This document shows, one piece after another, positions 5,842-12,335 of a stretch of DNA of 12,942 bases. A program made the position numbers and the translations under genes. Source of the DNA: JAWWPY01 sp036394075 (GTDB taxonomy: Bacteria; Actinomycetota; Actinomycetes; Streptosporangiales; Streptosporangiaceae); the NCBI GenBank assembly GCA_036394075.1, contig DASWFT010000160.1, forward strand, positions 1 to 12,942. The letters run 5' to 3'. The notes beneath the pieces are model-generated. The model made no database searches. It was not told the DNA's origin and worked only from the letters and a program-made list of their open reading frames with translations. Positions within the stretch are counted from its first letter, which is position 1. Each line of letters begins with the position of its first letter.

Positions 5842-6740
5842 GAGGTATCGGCTCCGGCCCGCTCCGGCTGCAGCTGGGCCTGGCTGGAGACACGTCTCAC
5901 CGGGCCCAGCCACATGTCGATGGAACCGATCTCGTCCGGGTCGAAGGTCCGCGGTACCCATGTGGCGTCGTCATCGATGCGGCGCACGCCGAACGAGTAC
6001 TCGTAGGTGAACCCCTCCGGGCCGAGGAAATACAGGAAGATCGCGGTGGACTGGGGATGCCGGCCGGGCCCCATCTCGATCTCGACGCCGTGCTCGATCA
6101 GGAAGTGCCAGTTGCGGAACACGTCGTCGATGGAGGCGACCTGGAAGTTCATGTGGCACAGCCCGGGCCGCTCGCCCTGGAACACGGCCAGCTTGTGGTG
6201 GACCGGATCGATCCGCAGCAGGCAGGCCTGGTCGCCGATCCAGTCTGACACCCGCGCGTTGAAGCGGGTGCTCCAGAACCGGTGCGCCTCGTGCACGTCG
6301 GGTGCGTCCAGGCACAGGTGACCGAACTCGGTGATGCCGGCCGGCCGGGTGAACGCGACCGGCCGGGCGATGGTCTCCTGCTGGCTCACCAGTTCCAAGC
6401 GATTACCGAACGGATCGTCAAAGGCGATGTACTCCCTTACCCGGCGGGAACGTGCCTGGTGCGCCGGACCCCGGTGCACGATGATCCCTGAGCGTTCGAG
6501 CTCGGTCTCGGCGGCGGCCAGCGCGTCGGAGTCGGCGACGGCGAAGCCGGAGGAAATGACGCCGGATGGTCCCTCGACCAGGGCCAGGCAGTGGTGGCGG
6601 TGATCGGCGCGCAGATGCGCGACACCGAACTCGGCCGGGGCCGCCAGTTCCAGGCCGACGATGCCGGTGGCGAACCGGACCGCCGCGTCAAGGTCGGCAA
6701 CGCCGGAGCGGACATAGGCGATGTCGGTGAGCGTGATCAT
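5838..6740 (-). CDS. Extradiol ring-cleavage dioxygenase (type I, VOC superfamily, BphC-like)
   Basis: A 300-residue two-domain vicinal-oxygen-chelate enzyme that opens a catechol-type ring next to the diols using Fe(II) and O2. The N-terminal domain (1-about 125) lacks metal ligands, as usual. The C-terminal domain carries H141 (FGHLCLD), H196 (GLCHMNFQV) and E247 (FTYEYSFG), a 2-His-1-Glu facial triad. It also has the active-site His pair HHKLAVF (181-187), GRH (226-228) and Y237. This complete set is that of the 2,3-dihydroxybiphenyl / 3-substituted-catechol dioxygenase group, and length is normal. Start ATG at 6740; 9 bases separate it from the NTF2-like gene upstream, and its stop overlaps the hydrolase start. 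Ring-cleaving activity is well supported; whether the substrate is a biaryl, alkyl, acyl or polycyclic catechol is not. Confidence 0.93.
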   Translation of the reverse strand: MITLTDIAYVRSGVADLDAAVRFATGIVGLELAAPAEFGVAHLRADHRHHCLALVEGPSGVISSGFAVADSDALAAAETELERSGIIVHRGPAHQARSRRVREYIAFDDPFGNRLELVSQQETIARPVAFTRPAGITEFGHLCLDAPDVHEAHRFWSTRFNARVSDWIGDQACLLRIDPVHHKLAVFQGERPGLCHMNFQVASIDDVFRNWHFLIEHGVEIEMGPGRHPQSTAIFLYFLGPEGFTYEYSFGVRRIDDDATWVPRTFDPDEIGSIDMWLGPVRRVSSQAQLQPERAGADTS

Positions 6741-6749
6741 CGGGTCGGC

Positions 6750-7103
6750 TCAGGCGTAGACCGGGGCGACATCGATGTAGATCTGCCAGTCGCGGACCAG
6801 GTCGCCCTGGTAGATCAGGATGTCCGCGTTGGGGAGCGTCACGGTCTTGCCGTCCTTGCGCAGATACTCGACGTCGATCTGCGCGACGACCGTGTCCCCG
6901 AACTCCCACACGTTCCTGATGTGGTGGGTCAGGCCGTCGATGCTGGAGAAGAACCCGGCGACCGCTTCCTTGACGGCCTCGCGGCCGGTGACCGGATCGG
7001 CGTTGGCGAAGCGGAACTTCGCGTCCGGGGTGAGGTGGGCGACGAACTTGTCGGGGTCGAAGGCGTCGATGTCGGCGAAAACCGTCGCTACGTCGCGGCT
7101 CAT
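6750..7103 (-). CDS. NTF2-like / SnoaL-like small protein, first gene of the dioxygenase operon
   Basis: A 117-residue protein with the cone-shaped alpha+beta barrel pattern of the NTF2/SnoaL-like superfamily. An N-terminal helix (about 3-20) precedes FVAHLTPDAKFRFANADPVT (20-39), the helix GREAVKEAVAGFFSSI (40-55), a long strand VWEFGDTVVAQIDVEYL (65-81), and final strands ending DWQIYIDVAPVY (105-116). Such proteins may be isomerases, dehydratases, cyclases or ring-hydroxylase beta-subunit relatives, and many have no known role. ATG at 7103 with GGGAG 7 bases upstream. The promoter and operator box C lie directly in front. As leader of the dioxygenase-hydrolase unit it probably acts on the same intermediates. 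No large ring-hydroxylase subunit lies next to it, so a beta-subunit role is unlikely. Confidence 0.85.
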   Translation of the reverse strand: MSRDVATVFADIDAFDPDKFVAHLTPDAKFRFANADPVTGREAVKEAVAGFFSSIDGLTHHIRNVWEFGDTVVAQIDVEYLRKDGKTVTLPNADILIYQGDLVRDWQIYIDVAPVYA

Positions 7104-7147
7104 GACGTGCTCCCGTCGTTGGCAGGCCAGGGGAGGATCTACCCAAA

Positions 7148-7159
7148 ACTGTATGCAGT
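7148..7159. promoter_or_regulatory. Operator box C, proposed GntR/FCD site
   Basis: ACTGTATGCAGT, palindromic at 10 of 12 positions, flanked by A-rich bases on the left. It is the most symmetric of the four boxes over its full length. It covers the -10 hexamer of the minus-strand dioxygenase operon promoter. Confidence 0.72.
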
Positions 7160-7176
7160 TAGCCAGAGATGCGCAA
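7148..7176 (-). promoter_or_regulatory. Promoter of the NTF2-dioxygenase-hydrolase operon (minus strand)
   Basis: On the minus strand there is TTGCGC at 7176-7171, a 17-base spacer and TACAGT at 7153-7148. The -10 hexamer is identical to that of the yciI operon promoter and again forms one half of an operator box (C). Expected start near 7141, giving a leader of about 37 bases that includes the GGGAG ribosome-binding site. Confidence 0.6.
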
Positions 7177-7182
7177 CGGCTC

Positions 7183-7211
7183 TTGACAGCAAAACTGCAT
7201 ACACATACTTT
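7183..7211 (+). promoter_or_regulatory. Promoter of the hydratase-decarboxylase-tautomerase operon (plus strand)
   Basis: A consensus -35 TTGACA at 7183-7188, a 17-base spacer and TACTTT (TANNNT) at 7206-7211. Start expected near 7218. Operator box D occupies the spacer. The -35 elements of the two divergent promoters are only 6 bases apart, so both units are controlled from a single compact region. Confidence 0.68.
7194..7205. promoter_or_regulatory. Operator box D, proposed GntR/FCD site
   Basis: ACTGCATACACA, whose centre TGCATACA is the mirror form of TGTATGCA in boxes B and C. It fills most of the spacer between the -35 and -10 elements of the plus-strand promoter, a classic position for a repressor. 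It starts 46 bases after box C. Confidence 0.7.
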
Positions 7212-7298
7212 GCTGAAAGCCGCGACGCCGGGACCTGACCATCGCTGGCCGCTGTGCCCGCCGGCCGCCTGGCGCCGGTAACTTCCCGCTCAGCAGAT

Positions 7299-7316
7299 GA
7301 GGTGGTGTGGGCCGTG
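7299..7316 (+). promoter_or_regulatory. Ribosome-binding site that decides the hydratase start
   Basis: GAGG at 7299-7302 (within GATGAGG) lies 11 bases before GTG 7314-7316. The earlier in-frame GTG at 7254 has no purine-rich sequence in front of it, and the GTGs at 7302 and 7305 are too close to this site. The 7314 start also gives the length and N-terminus expected for the family. Confidence 0.5.
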
Positions 7317-8102
7317 GACGTCGTCGCGCAGGCGGAGGCGGCAGACCTGCTGTCTTCCGCGTATGAGACACGGGTCCCGATTGAGCCGTTGATGGAGAAG
7401 TACCACGGGCTGATGCTGGGCGACGCGTATGAGATCCAGTTGCTGCAGATCCGCCGGAGGGTAGCGTCCGGGGCGCGGATCAAGGGGCACAAGGTGGGGC
7501 TGACGTCAGCGGCGATGCAGCGCCAGATGGGTGTCGGCCAGCCCGACTACGGTCATCTTCTCGATGACATGTTCTGGCTGGAACATCAGCCGATACCGGT
7601 GTCGCGATTCCTGCAGCCGCGGGTGGAGCCGGAGGTCGCGCTGGTGCTGAAACGGCCGCTGCAGGGCCCGGGCGTCACGGTCGCCGAGGCGATCGCCGCG
7701 ATCGACTTCGTCCTGCCCGCATTGGAGCTCATTGACTCGCGGATCCGGGACTGGAGGATTGGGCTGCTGGACACCATCGCGGACAACGCGTCGTCAGGTG
7801 GAGTGGTGCTGGGCAGCACCCCGACCTCGCTGTCCGCGGTGGACTTGCGGCTTGGTGGCTGCAATCTGCACCGGAACGGTGCGCTGGCCTGCACCGGCGC
7901 GGGTGGCGCGGTGCTCGGCTCGCCGCTGACGTCGCTGGTCTGGCTGGCGAACACGGTCGGCGCGCAAGGAGTCGTGCTCGAAGCCGGACACGTGATCCTG
8001 CCCGGCTCCATCACCGCTTCTATCCCGGTTTCGGCGGGGGACTGCATCACCGCCACGTTTGCCGGGCTGGGCAGCGTGACCGCGCGCTTCACCGAGGACT
8101 AA
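7314..8102 (+). CDS. 2-oxopent-4-enoate (2-hydroxypenta-2,4-dienoate) hydratase, MhpD/DmpE type
   Basis: A 262-residue cytosolic enzyme of the hydratase/decarboxylase family that adds water to 2-hydroxypenta-2,4-dienoate, giving 4-hydroxy-2-oxovalerate. From GTG 7314: VPIEPL (21-26), GHKVGLTS with K60, QPDYGHLLDDM (76-86), the metal-binding glutamates in RVEPEVAL (E105, E107) and LELIDSR (E138), TIADNASSGGVVLG (154-167), GAGGAVLGSPLTSLVWLANT, and the closing LGSVTARF. The QPDYG, DWRI and ...VTARF features fit the hydratase side of the family rather than the decarboxylase side. The frame is open from GTG 7254 (282 residues), but the extra 20 residues have no family counterpart and no ribosome-binding site. 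It is the first gene of the plus-strand unit under boxes C/D. It should use the pentadienoate from the hydrolase and from the oxalocrotonate branch. Confidence 0.92.
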   Translation: MDVVAQAEAADLLSSAYETRVPIEPLMEKYHGLMLGDAYEIQLLQIRRRVASGARIKGHKVGLTSAAMQRQMGVGQPDYGHLLDDMFWLEHQPIPVSRFLQPRVEPEVALVLKRPLQGPGVTVAEAIAAIDFVLPALELIDSRIRDWRIGLLDTIADNASSGGVVLGSTPTSLSAVDLRLGGCNLHRNGALACTGAGGAVLGSPLTSLVWLANTVGAQGVVLEAGHVILPGSITASIPVSAGDCITATFAGLGSVTARFTED

Positions 8103-8110
8103 GGACGCTG

Positions 8111-8893
8111 ATGAGCACCTGGGATTGTGACCGAGCGGCGAGTGTGCTGCTTGAGGCCGAGGAGTCACGCACCGACCGCGGCCCGATCACCGACGAATGG
8201 CCCGAACTGGATCTTGAGACGGCGTATGCCGTGCAGGACGAGACGCTGCGACGCCGACTCGATCGGGGGGAGCGGCTGATCGGCGTGAAGCTCGGCCTCA
8301 CGTCGCGGGCCAAACAGCAACGGATGAACATAGCGTCGCCACTGACCGCCTGGCTCACCGACGCGATGGTGCTCCCGGCCGGCGATCCGGTGCCGCAGGA
8401 CAGGCTGATCCACCCGCGGGCCGAGCCAGAGATCGTGTTCGTGATGCGAGACAGGCTGACTGGTCCGGGTGTCACGGCGGCCACGGCACTCGCGGCGGTG
8501 GCGGCGGTGTGTGCCGGGATCGAGATCATTGACAGCCGTTACCGCGATTTCACGTTCACGCTCCCGGACGTGGTCGCGGACAACGCGTCGTCCGGGTTCT
8601 TCGTGACCGGCCCGGTCGCCCGCTCCCCAGCGGAACTCGACCTCACGCTTGAAGCATGCCTCGTCGAGGCCGACGGGCAGATCGTCGACTCAGCCACCGG
8701 CGCCGCCGTGCAGGGCCACCCGGCCGAGGCGCTCGCGCTCGCGGCCAATGACCTGGGGCGGCGCGGGCTCGCGATCGAACCCGGCTGGATCGTCCTCACC
8801 GGTGGCATGACCGATGCCGTCTTCGTGACGCCGGGATCGGCGCTGGCCGCGCACTTCACCCATCTCGGTTCGATCTTTCTGTCCGGAGGCTGA
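8111..8893 (+). CDS. 4-oxalocrotonate decarboxylase, DmpH/XylI type
   Basis: A 260-residue homologue of the preceding hydratase with the same spacing of key residues (K60, E105, E107, E138) but decarboxylase-type features. These are EWPELDLETAYAVQDE (29-44), RLIHPRAEPEI (98-108), VVADNASSGFFVTG (154-167), GHPAEALALAANDL (202-215) and a C-terminal VLTGGMTDAVFVTPG. IDSRY-x-x-F in place of IDSRI-x-x-W is typical of this group. It converts 2-oxo-3-hexenedioate to 2-hydroxypenta-2,4-dienoate and CO2; in known pathways it forms a complex with the hydratase so the labile dienol is passed on. Start ATG at 8111 with AAGGA overlapping the upstream stop codon, 8 bases between genes. The following tautomerase gene supports the oxalocrotonate role. 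Hydratase/decarboxylase subtype is inferred from motifs. Confidence 0.88.
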   Translation: MSTWDCDRAASVLLEAEESRTDRGPITDEWPELDLETAYAVQDETLRRRLDRGERLIGVKLGLTSRAKQQRMNIASPLTAWLTDAMVLPAGDPVPQDRLIHPRAEPEIVFVMRDRLTGPGVTAATALAAVAAVCAGIEIIDSRYRDFTFTLPDVVADNASSGFFVTGPVARSPAELDLTLEACLVEADGQIVDSATGAAVQGHPAEALALAANDLGRRGLAIEPGWIVLTGGMTDAVFVTPGSALAAHFTHLGSIFLSGG

Positions 8894-8894
8894 G

Positions 8895-9086
8895 GTGCCG
8901 CTCGTCGAGGTGACCCTGGCCGAGGGCCGGACGCCGGAGCAGATCCGGTCGCTGATCCACGAACTGCACGAGGCGGTCATCCGCGCTGTCGCCGCGCCGC
9001 CGGAGAATGTGCGGGTCATCGTCCGGGAGGTGCCGGCCACGCACTGGGCTGCTGGTGACGTCACGATCGCTGAAAGGCGTGGCTGA
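8895..9086 (+). CDS. 4-oxalocrotonate tautomerase (4-OT)
   Basis: A 63-residue tautomerase-superfamily protein, about the classic 4-OT length of 62 after removal of the initiator Met. Numbered from the exposed catalytic proline: P1 is present (MPLVEV), R11 in EGRTPEQ, R39 in NVRVIV, and an aromatic residue at position 50 (W50, where the best-known enzymes have Phe). All catalytic positions are therefore occupied. It isomerises 2-hydroxymuconate to 2-oxo-3-hexenedioate, the substrate of the decarboxylase encoded upstream. GTG start at 8895, one base after the decarboxylase stop; GGAGG at 8885-8889 serves as ribosome-binding site. It is the last gene of the plus-strand unit, followed by the strong hairpin at 9134-9173. 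Confidence 0.93.
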   Translation: MPLVEVTLAEGRTPEQIRSLIHELHEAVIRAVAAPPENVRVIVREVPATHWAAGDVTIAERRG

Positions 9087-9133
9087 CCGGACTTTCGGTG
9101 GGAGCGGCCCCCCGGAAGGCGGCCACGGCATAA

Positions 9134-9173
9134 CGCGCCTGACGCGGACCCCGAGGGTGCCGCGTCAGGCGCG
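9134..9173. terminator. Strong bidirectional hairpin terminator between convergent genes
   Basis: A perfect 14-bp stem pairs 9134-9147 with 9160-9173. An inner 4-bp stem pairs 9148-9151 with 9155-9158 around the loop CGA, with one bulged G at 9159. It lies between the convergent tautomerase (stop 9086) and phosphoesterase (stop 9189) genes. There is no T-run, as usual in high-GC actinobacteria. Confidence 0.82.
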
Positions 9174-9188
9174 CCTGCGGTGGTGCGG

Positions 9189-12023
9189 TCAGCCGCCGAT
9201 GTAGTCGGCGGGCAGGTTCCGTCCCGGCACCTGGCCCGGCGCCAGGATCTTTGTGTCGCCCGGGTACGGCCGCACCCAGCCGGTGGCGGAGTACCAGTCG
9301 AGCCGGTTGAGCATGGCCGGGTTCGCCTGGTCCTCATTGGGCTTGGCCCCGCCGAAGTGCTGATGCGTGCTCCACGCGGCCCACTGCTGGTAAATGGCCA
9401 TCATCGCGGCCGGGATCACTGTCTTGGCCGAGCCAACGGTGGCGGACCTGACCGCCTGCGCTGGCGTCCCCGCGGTCACCCCGGCCAAGCCTGCGGTCAG
9501 CGGGATCTGGTTGGGCAGCGCGTTGTAGGGGGTGAAATTGGGGTGGTTGGAGAAGGCGCTGAACATCGGCTCGGCCGCCCTGTCCTCCTGGTTCATCGGC
9601 TGGATGCCGAGGATCTGCTCGATCGTCTTCACCATGTTGAGCTGGGTGTAGTAGTTGTCGAGGACCACACCGCGCTTGGCGTACGGGCTGATCACCAGCG
9701 CCGTGCTCCGGTGCCCGTCCACGTGGTCGACGCCGTTCTGCGGGTCGTCCTCGACCACGAAGATCGCCGAGGACTTCCAGAACTTGCTGTGTGAAATGGC
9801 GTCCACGATGCGCCCGACGGCCAGGTCATTGTCGGCGACCTGGGCGATCGGGTTGGGGTCGCCGCTGCCCACGCCGGAGGTGTGGTCGTCGGGCATCCAC
9901 ATCAGGTTGAGGTTGGCGAGATTGCCGGTCTTCTCGCTCTGCTGGAACGACCGGAGCCAGATGTCGGTGCGGTACTGGTCCGGGACATTGAGGTCGAACC
10001 TCGGGTACTGGTGGTTGTCGATCGCGTTGAGTGAGGGGATGTCGGCATAGGTGGAGTACTTGTCCAGCGGAACCGGCAGCGGGCCGCTGGCCTTGCCCTC
10101 CAGGATCTGGGAGTCCTGGTACCACTGCTGCCAGGTGGGGTAGCCGGTGGCCGGCACGTTGAAGAAGTTGTTGTACTCGCCGAACGCGGCCGCCGTCTGG
10201 CCGGCGCGCTCCGCCGCGTTCCAGAGGAATCCGTTCCGCTGGTAGGCGAGGGCGTCGCCGCCCTGAGCCGGGTAGCTCCGGAAGAACGCGCCGAACTCCT
10301 TCTCGATGTAGTCGTTGGCGTCCGCCTGCATCAGCCAGTTGTGGCCATCCGCCGACAGCGTGCCCTCGTCGTAGAAGTTGTCGAACAGCCCGAAGCTGTT
10401 GGCCAGGGCGTGCTGGTTAGGCGTGACAGTCCCGCCGAACTGCGTCAGGGACGGGGCGCCATTGCCCTTGGCGACGTCCCCGAACACCTGGTCGTAGGTG
10501 CGGTTTTCCTTCACGATCAGGAACACGTGCTTGATCGGTGAGGGCTCCCCGAGTCGTGCCGGTACGGCAGCGGTGGCCCCGGCGGTGCTGGGCGAGGAGC
10601 GCGACGCGAGCAGGTGCTCCCAGTCGTTGTCGACGAAGACCTGATGGGTGTACTTGCCGAGGTCCTCCTGGCCGGGCAGGGCAAAGGTCGTCAGCGAACC
10701 CGTGTCGTCATAGGTGTTGTGCCCGGTCGCCGGATTGGTGCCGGGACCCTTGGCGATCGTGCTCTCCGGGCCCCGTGCTCCGATGCCCTTGTCGTTGGTC
10801 ACCACGATCTTGCCCAGCTTGGCGTCCATGGCGACGTTGACCGGGTACCAGTCGGTCGGCAGGAGACCCTGGTACTGCACTGGTGAGACCGGGCCGTTGT
10901 AGCGGAAGACGGCGATCGCGTTGTCCCGGCCGGTGCTGACCAAGATGTGCTCAGCATCCGGCATGGTGATCGCGTTCGGGTAGCTGCCCACCGTGGAGCC
11001 GGGCAGCGGATTGACGTTGAAGGTCTGCGTGACGTGCTTGGCCGCCGTGTCGATGACCGACACGCTGTCGTCGTTGGAGTTGGCCACCAAGAGCGCCCTG
11101 CCGTGCAGGTACATGGCGGTGGGCTCCAGGCCGACGGGGATGGTGCCGGTCTGCTGGCCGCTGCTCAGATCGACGACGGAGACCGTTCCGGTGCTGGCCG
11201 CCCCGGTGGAGTTGTTCGACACGATCGGCGTGCCGTCGGAGAGGTTGGTGAAGTCGCCTGGCTTGGCCGGCCGGCCACCCTCGTTGGAGACGAAGGCCTG
11301 ATCGCCAACCAGGACGACCTGCCGGGGGGCGTTGCCGACCGGGATCTGGCTGACCAGCGCATTGGTGGCCGTGTCGAGGACCCCGAGGGTGTTGCTGCCG
11401 TTGAGGGCCACGCACGCCTTCGACCCGTCCGGTGAGAAGGCCATGCCGGAGGGCAGCGCCGGGCCGTTCGGACCAGTCAGCGGAATCACCAGCGGCGTGG
11501 TGTTCACCAGGCCATTGGCCTGGACGGAGAAGCGCAGCAGGTCAGCGGACTGCGGGACCCACAGGCTCTTGCCGTCCGGGGAGTAGAAGGGTCCGTCCGC
11601 GGCGACCGAGCCATCTCCGACGATCGGGTCGGAGCTGCTTCCCGTGCCCACCTGCTGGACGATCTGGCCTGTGGTGACGTTGATGAGCGACAGGAAGCCG
11701 GTGAAGTTTTGCCACGTCATGGCCGCCATCGTGGTCCCGTCCGGGCTCAGCGTGCTGGACGGGAGCCGGCCGTTGGTAACCAGCGTGCGGGTGCCTATCG
11801 GCTTGACCCACTGATTCGACGGCAGCAGGATCCCGTTCGCGGTGTTCTGCCCGGTTTGCTGGTTGCCGAACTCACCGTCGAAGAATCCACTGGCCGCCCC
11901 GGCACTGACACCGCCGATGAGTACAACCAGGCTGGTCACGCTGCCAATGGCCAGCGTGCGCCGCGGCAGGCGCATCGCGCCCTTGGTCGCGACTCTCAGC
12001 CATTCTTTCGGTCGAGTGCGCAT
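9189..12023 (-). CDS. Exported bifunctional YncE-type beta-propeller / alkaline-phosphatase-fold phosphoesterase
   Basis: A 944-residue protein. The N-terminal export signal has n-region RLPRRTLAIG (19-28) and hydrophobic SVTSLVVLIGGVSAGAA; the arginine pair could direct it to Tat, but Sec is possible. Residues about 75-460 form a YVTN/YncE-like propeller with repeats such as TLGVLDTATNALVSQIPVG (212-230), VSVVDLSSGQQTGTIPVG (281-298) and VSVIDTAAKHVTQTFNV (321-337). From 497 comes a phosphoesterase domain of the phospholipase C / acid phosphatase type. It has KENRTYDQVFG (505-515), DGHNW (559-563), MPDDHT (710-715) and EDDPQNGVDHVDGHRS (758-773), which hold the probable metal and nucleophile residues. 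The frame is open to 12308; I chose ATG 12023 because GAGG (5 bases away) and GGAGG precede it and the signal peptide starts there. Substrate unknown. It is not obviously linked to the catabolic genes. Confidence 0.88.
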   Translation of the reverse strand: MRTRPKEWLRVATKGAMRLPRRTLAIGSVTSLVVLIGGVSAGAASGFFDGEFGNQQTGQNTANGILLPSNQWVKPIGTRTLVTNGRLPSSTLSPDGTTMAAMTWQNFTGFLSLINVTTGQIVQQVGTGSSSDPIVGDGSVAADGPFYSPDGKSLWVPQSADLLRFSVQANGLVNTTPLVIPLTGPNGPALPSGMAFSPDGSKACVALNGSNTLGVLDTATNALVSQIPVGNAPRQVVLVGDQAFVSNEGGRPAKPGDFTNLSDGTPIVSNNSTGAASTGTVSVVDLSSGQQTGTIPVGLEPTAMYLHGRALLVANSNDDSVSVIDTAAKHVTQTFNVNPLPGSTVGSYPNAITMPDAEHILVSTGRDNAIAVFRYNGPVSPVQYQGLLPTDWYPVNVAMDAKLGKIVVTNDKGIGARGPESTIAKGPGTNPATGHNTYDDTGSLTTFALPGQEDLGKYTHQVFVDNDWEHLLASRSSPSTAGATAAVPARLGEPSPIKHVFLIVKENRTYDQVFGDVAKGNGAPSLTQFGGTVTPNQHALANSFGLFDNFYDEGTLSADGHNWLMQADANDYIEKEFGAFFRSYPAQGGDALAYQRNGFLWNAAERAGQTAAAFGEYNNFFNVPATGYPTWQQWYQDSQILEGKASGPLPVPLDKYSTYADIPSLNAIDNHQYPRFDLNVPDQYRTDIWLRSFQQSEKTGNLANLNLMWMPDDHTSGVGSGDPNPIAQVADNDLAVGRIVDAISHSKFWKSSAIFVVEDDPQNGVDHVDGHRSTALVISPYAKRGVVLDNYYTQLNMVKTIEQILGIQPMNQEDRAAEPMFSAFSNHPNFTPYNALPNQIPLTAGLAGVTAGTPAQAVRSATVGSAKTVIPAAMMAIYQQWAAWSTHQHFGGAKPNEDQANPAMLNRLDWYSATGWVRPYPGDTKILAPGQVPGRNLPADYIGG

Positions 12024-12335
12024 CCGTTCCTCGCCTCCGTTTCCCAGGACCCAGCGGACGCAGACATAGGTGCGGCCAGTACTGGGCTTGCTGCGCCACG
12101 CTACGGATGGCAGACGTCTCCTGGTCTCCCGCCAGGTGAATTCCAGCGACGTGCCCGATGAACGCCGATCAGCAGCCTGCTTGCCCCCGGGGGCGGCGGC
12201 GGCTCCCTCCAGGGCATCAGCGGGTGCAGCGGGCGTCAGGCCGTCGCGTCTCTGTGTTCCAGAGTCGCCCAGTCTCCGGTCTGTGTCCAGGAGTAGCTGG
12301 CCGGGCACTCCCAGTGGGCGGCGCCGGGCCTTTAA
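12024..12335. other. 312-base gap between two minus-strand genes
   Basis: This separates the unrecognised gene at the right edge from the phosphoesterase gene and holds the latter's leader. GGAGG (12038-12034) and GAGG (12032-12029) just before ATG 12023 are good ribosome-binding sites. The phosphoesterase frame continues open to 12308, but the extra 95 residues are arginine-rich and have no signal-peptide or domain character. I find no convincing -35/-10 pair, tRNA or terminator; only short GC-rich self-complementary patches occur near 12300-12332. Confidence 0.45.

Noticed and set aside
5842..5961. N-terminal extension of the hydrolase by 40 codons
   Set aside because: It lies inside the dioxygenase coding region. 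The GTGA overlap at 5841 and the family length support the shorter protein.
9180..9794. A 204-codon plus-strand frame opposite the phosphoesterase gene
   Set aside because: Gly/Val/Arg/His-rich antisense shadow with no motif. The minus-strand gene has clear catalytic motifs throughout.
12024..12308. N-terminal extension of the phosphoesterase by 95 codons
   Set aside because: There are no domain features, and it would bury the signal peptide. Good ribosome-binding sites stand before ATG 12023.
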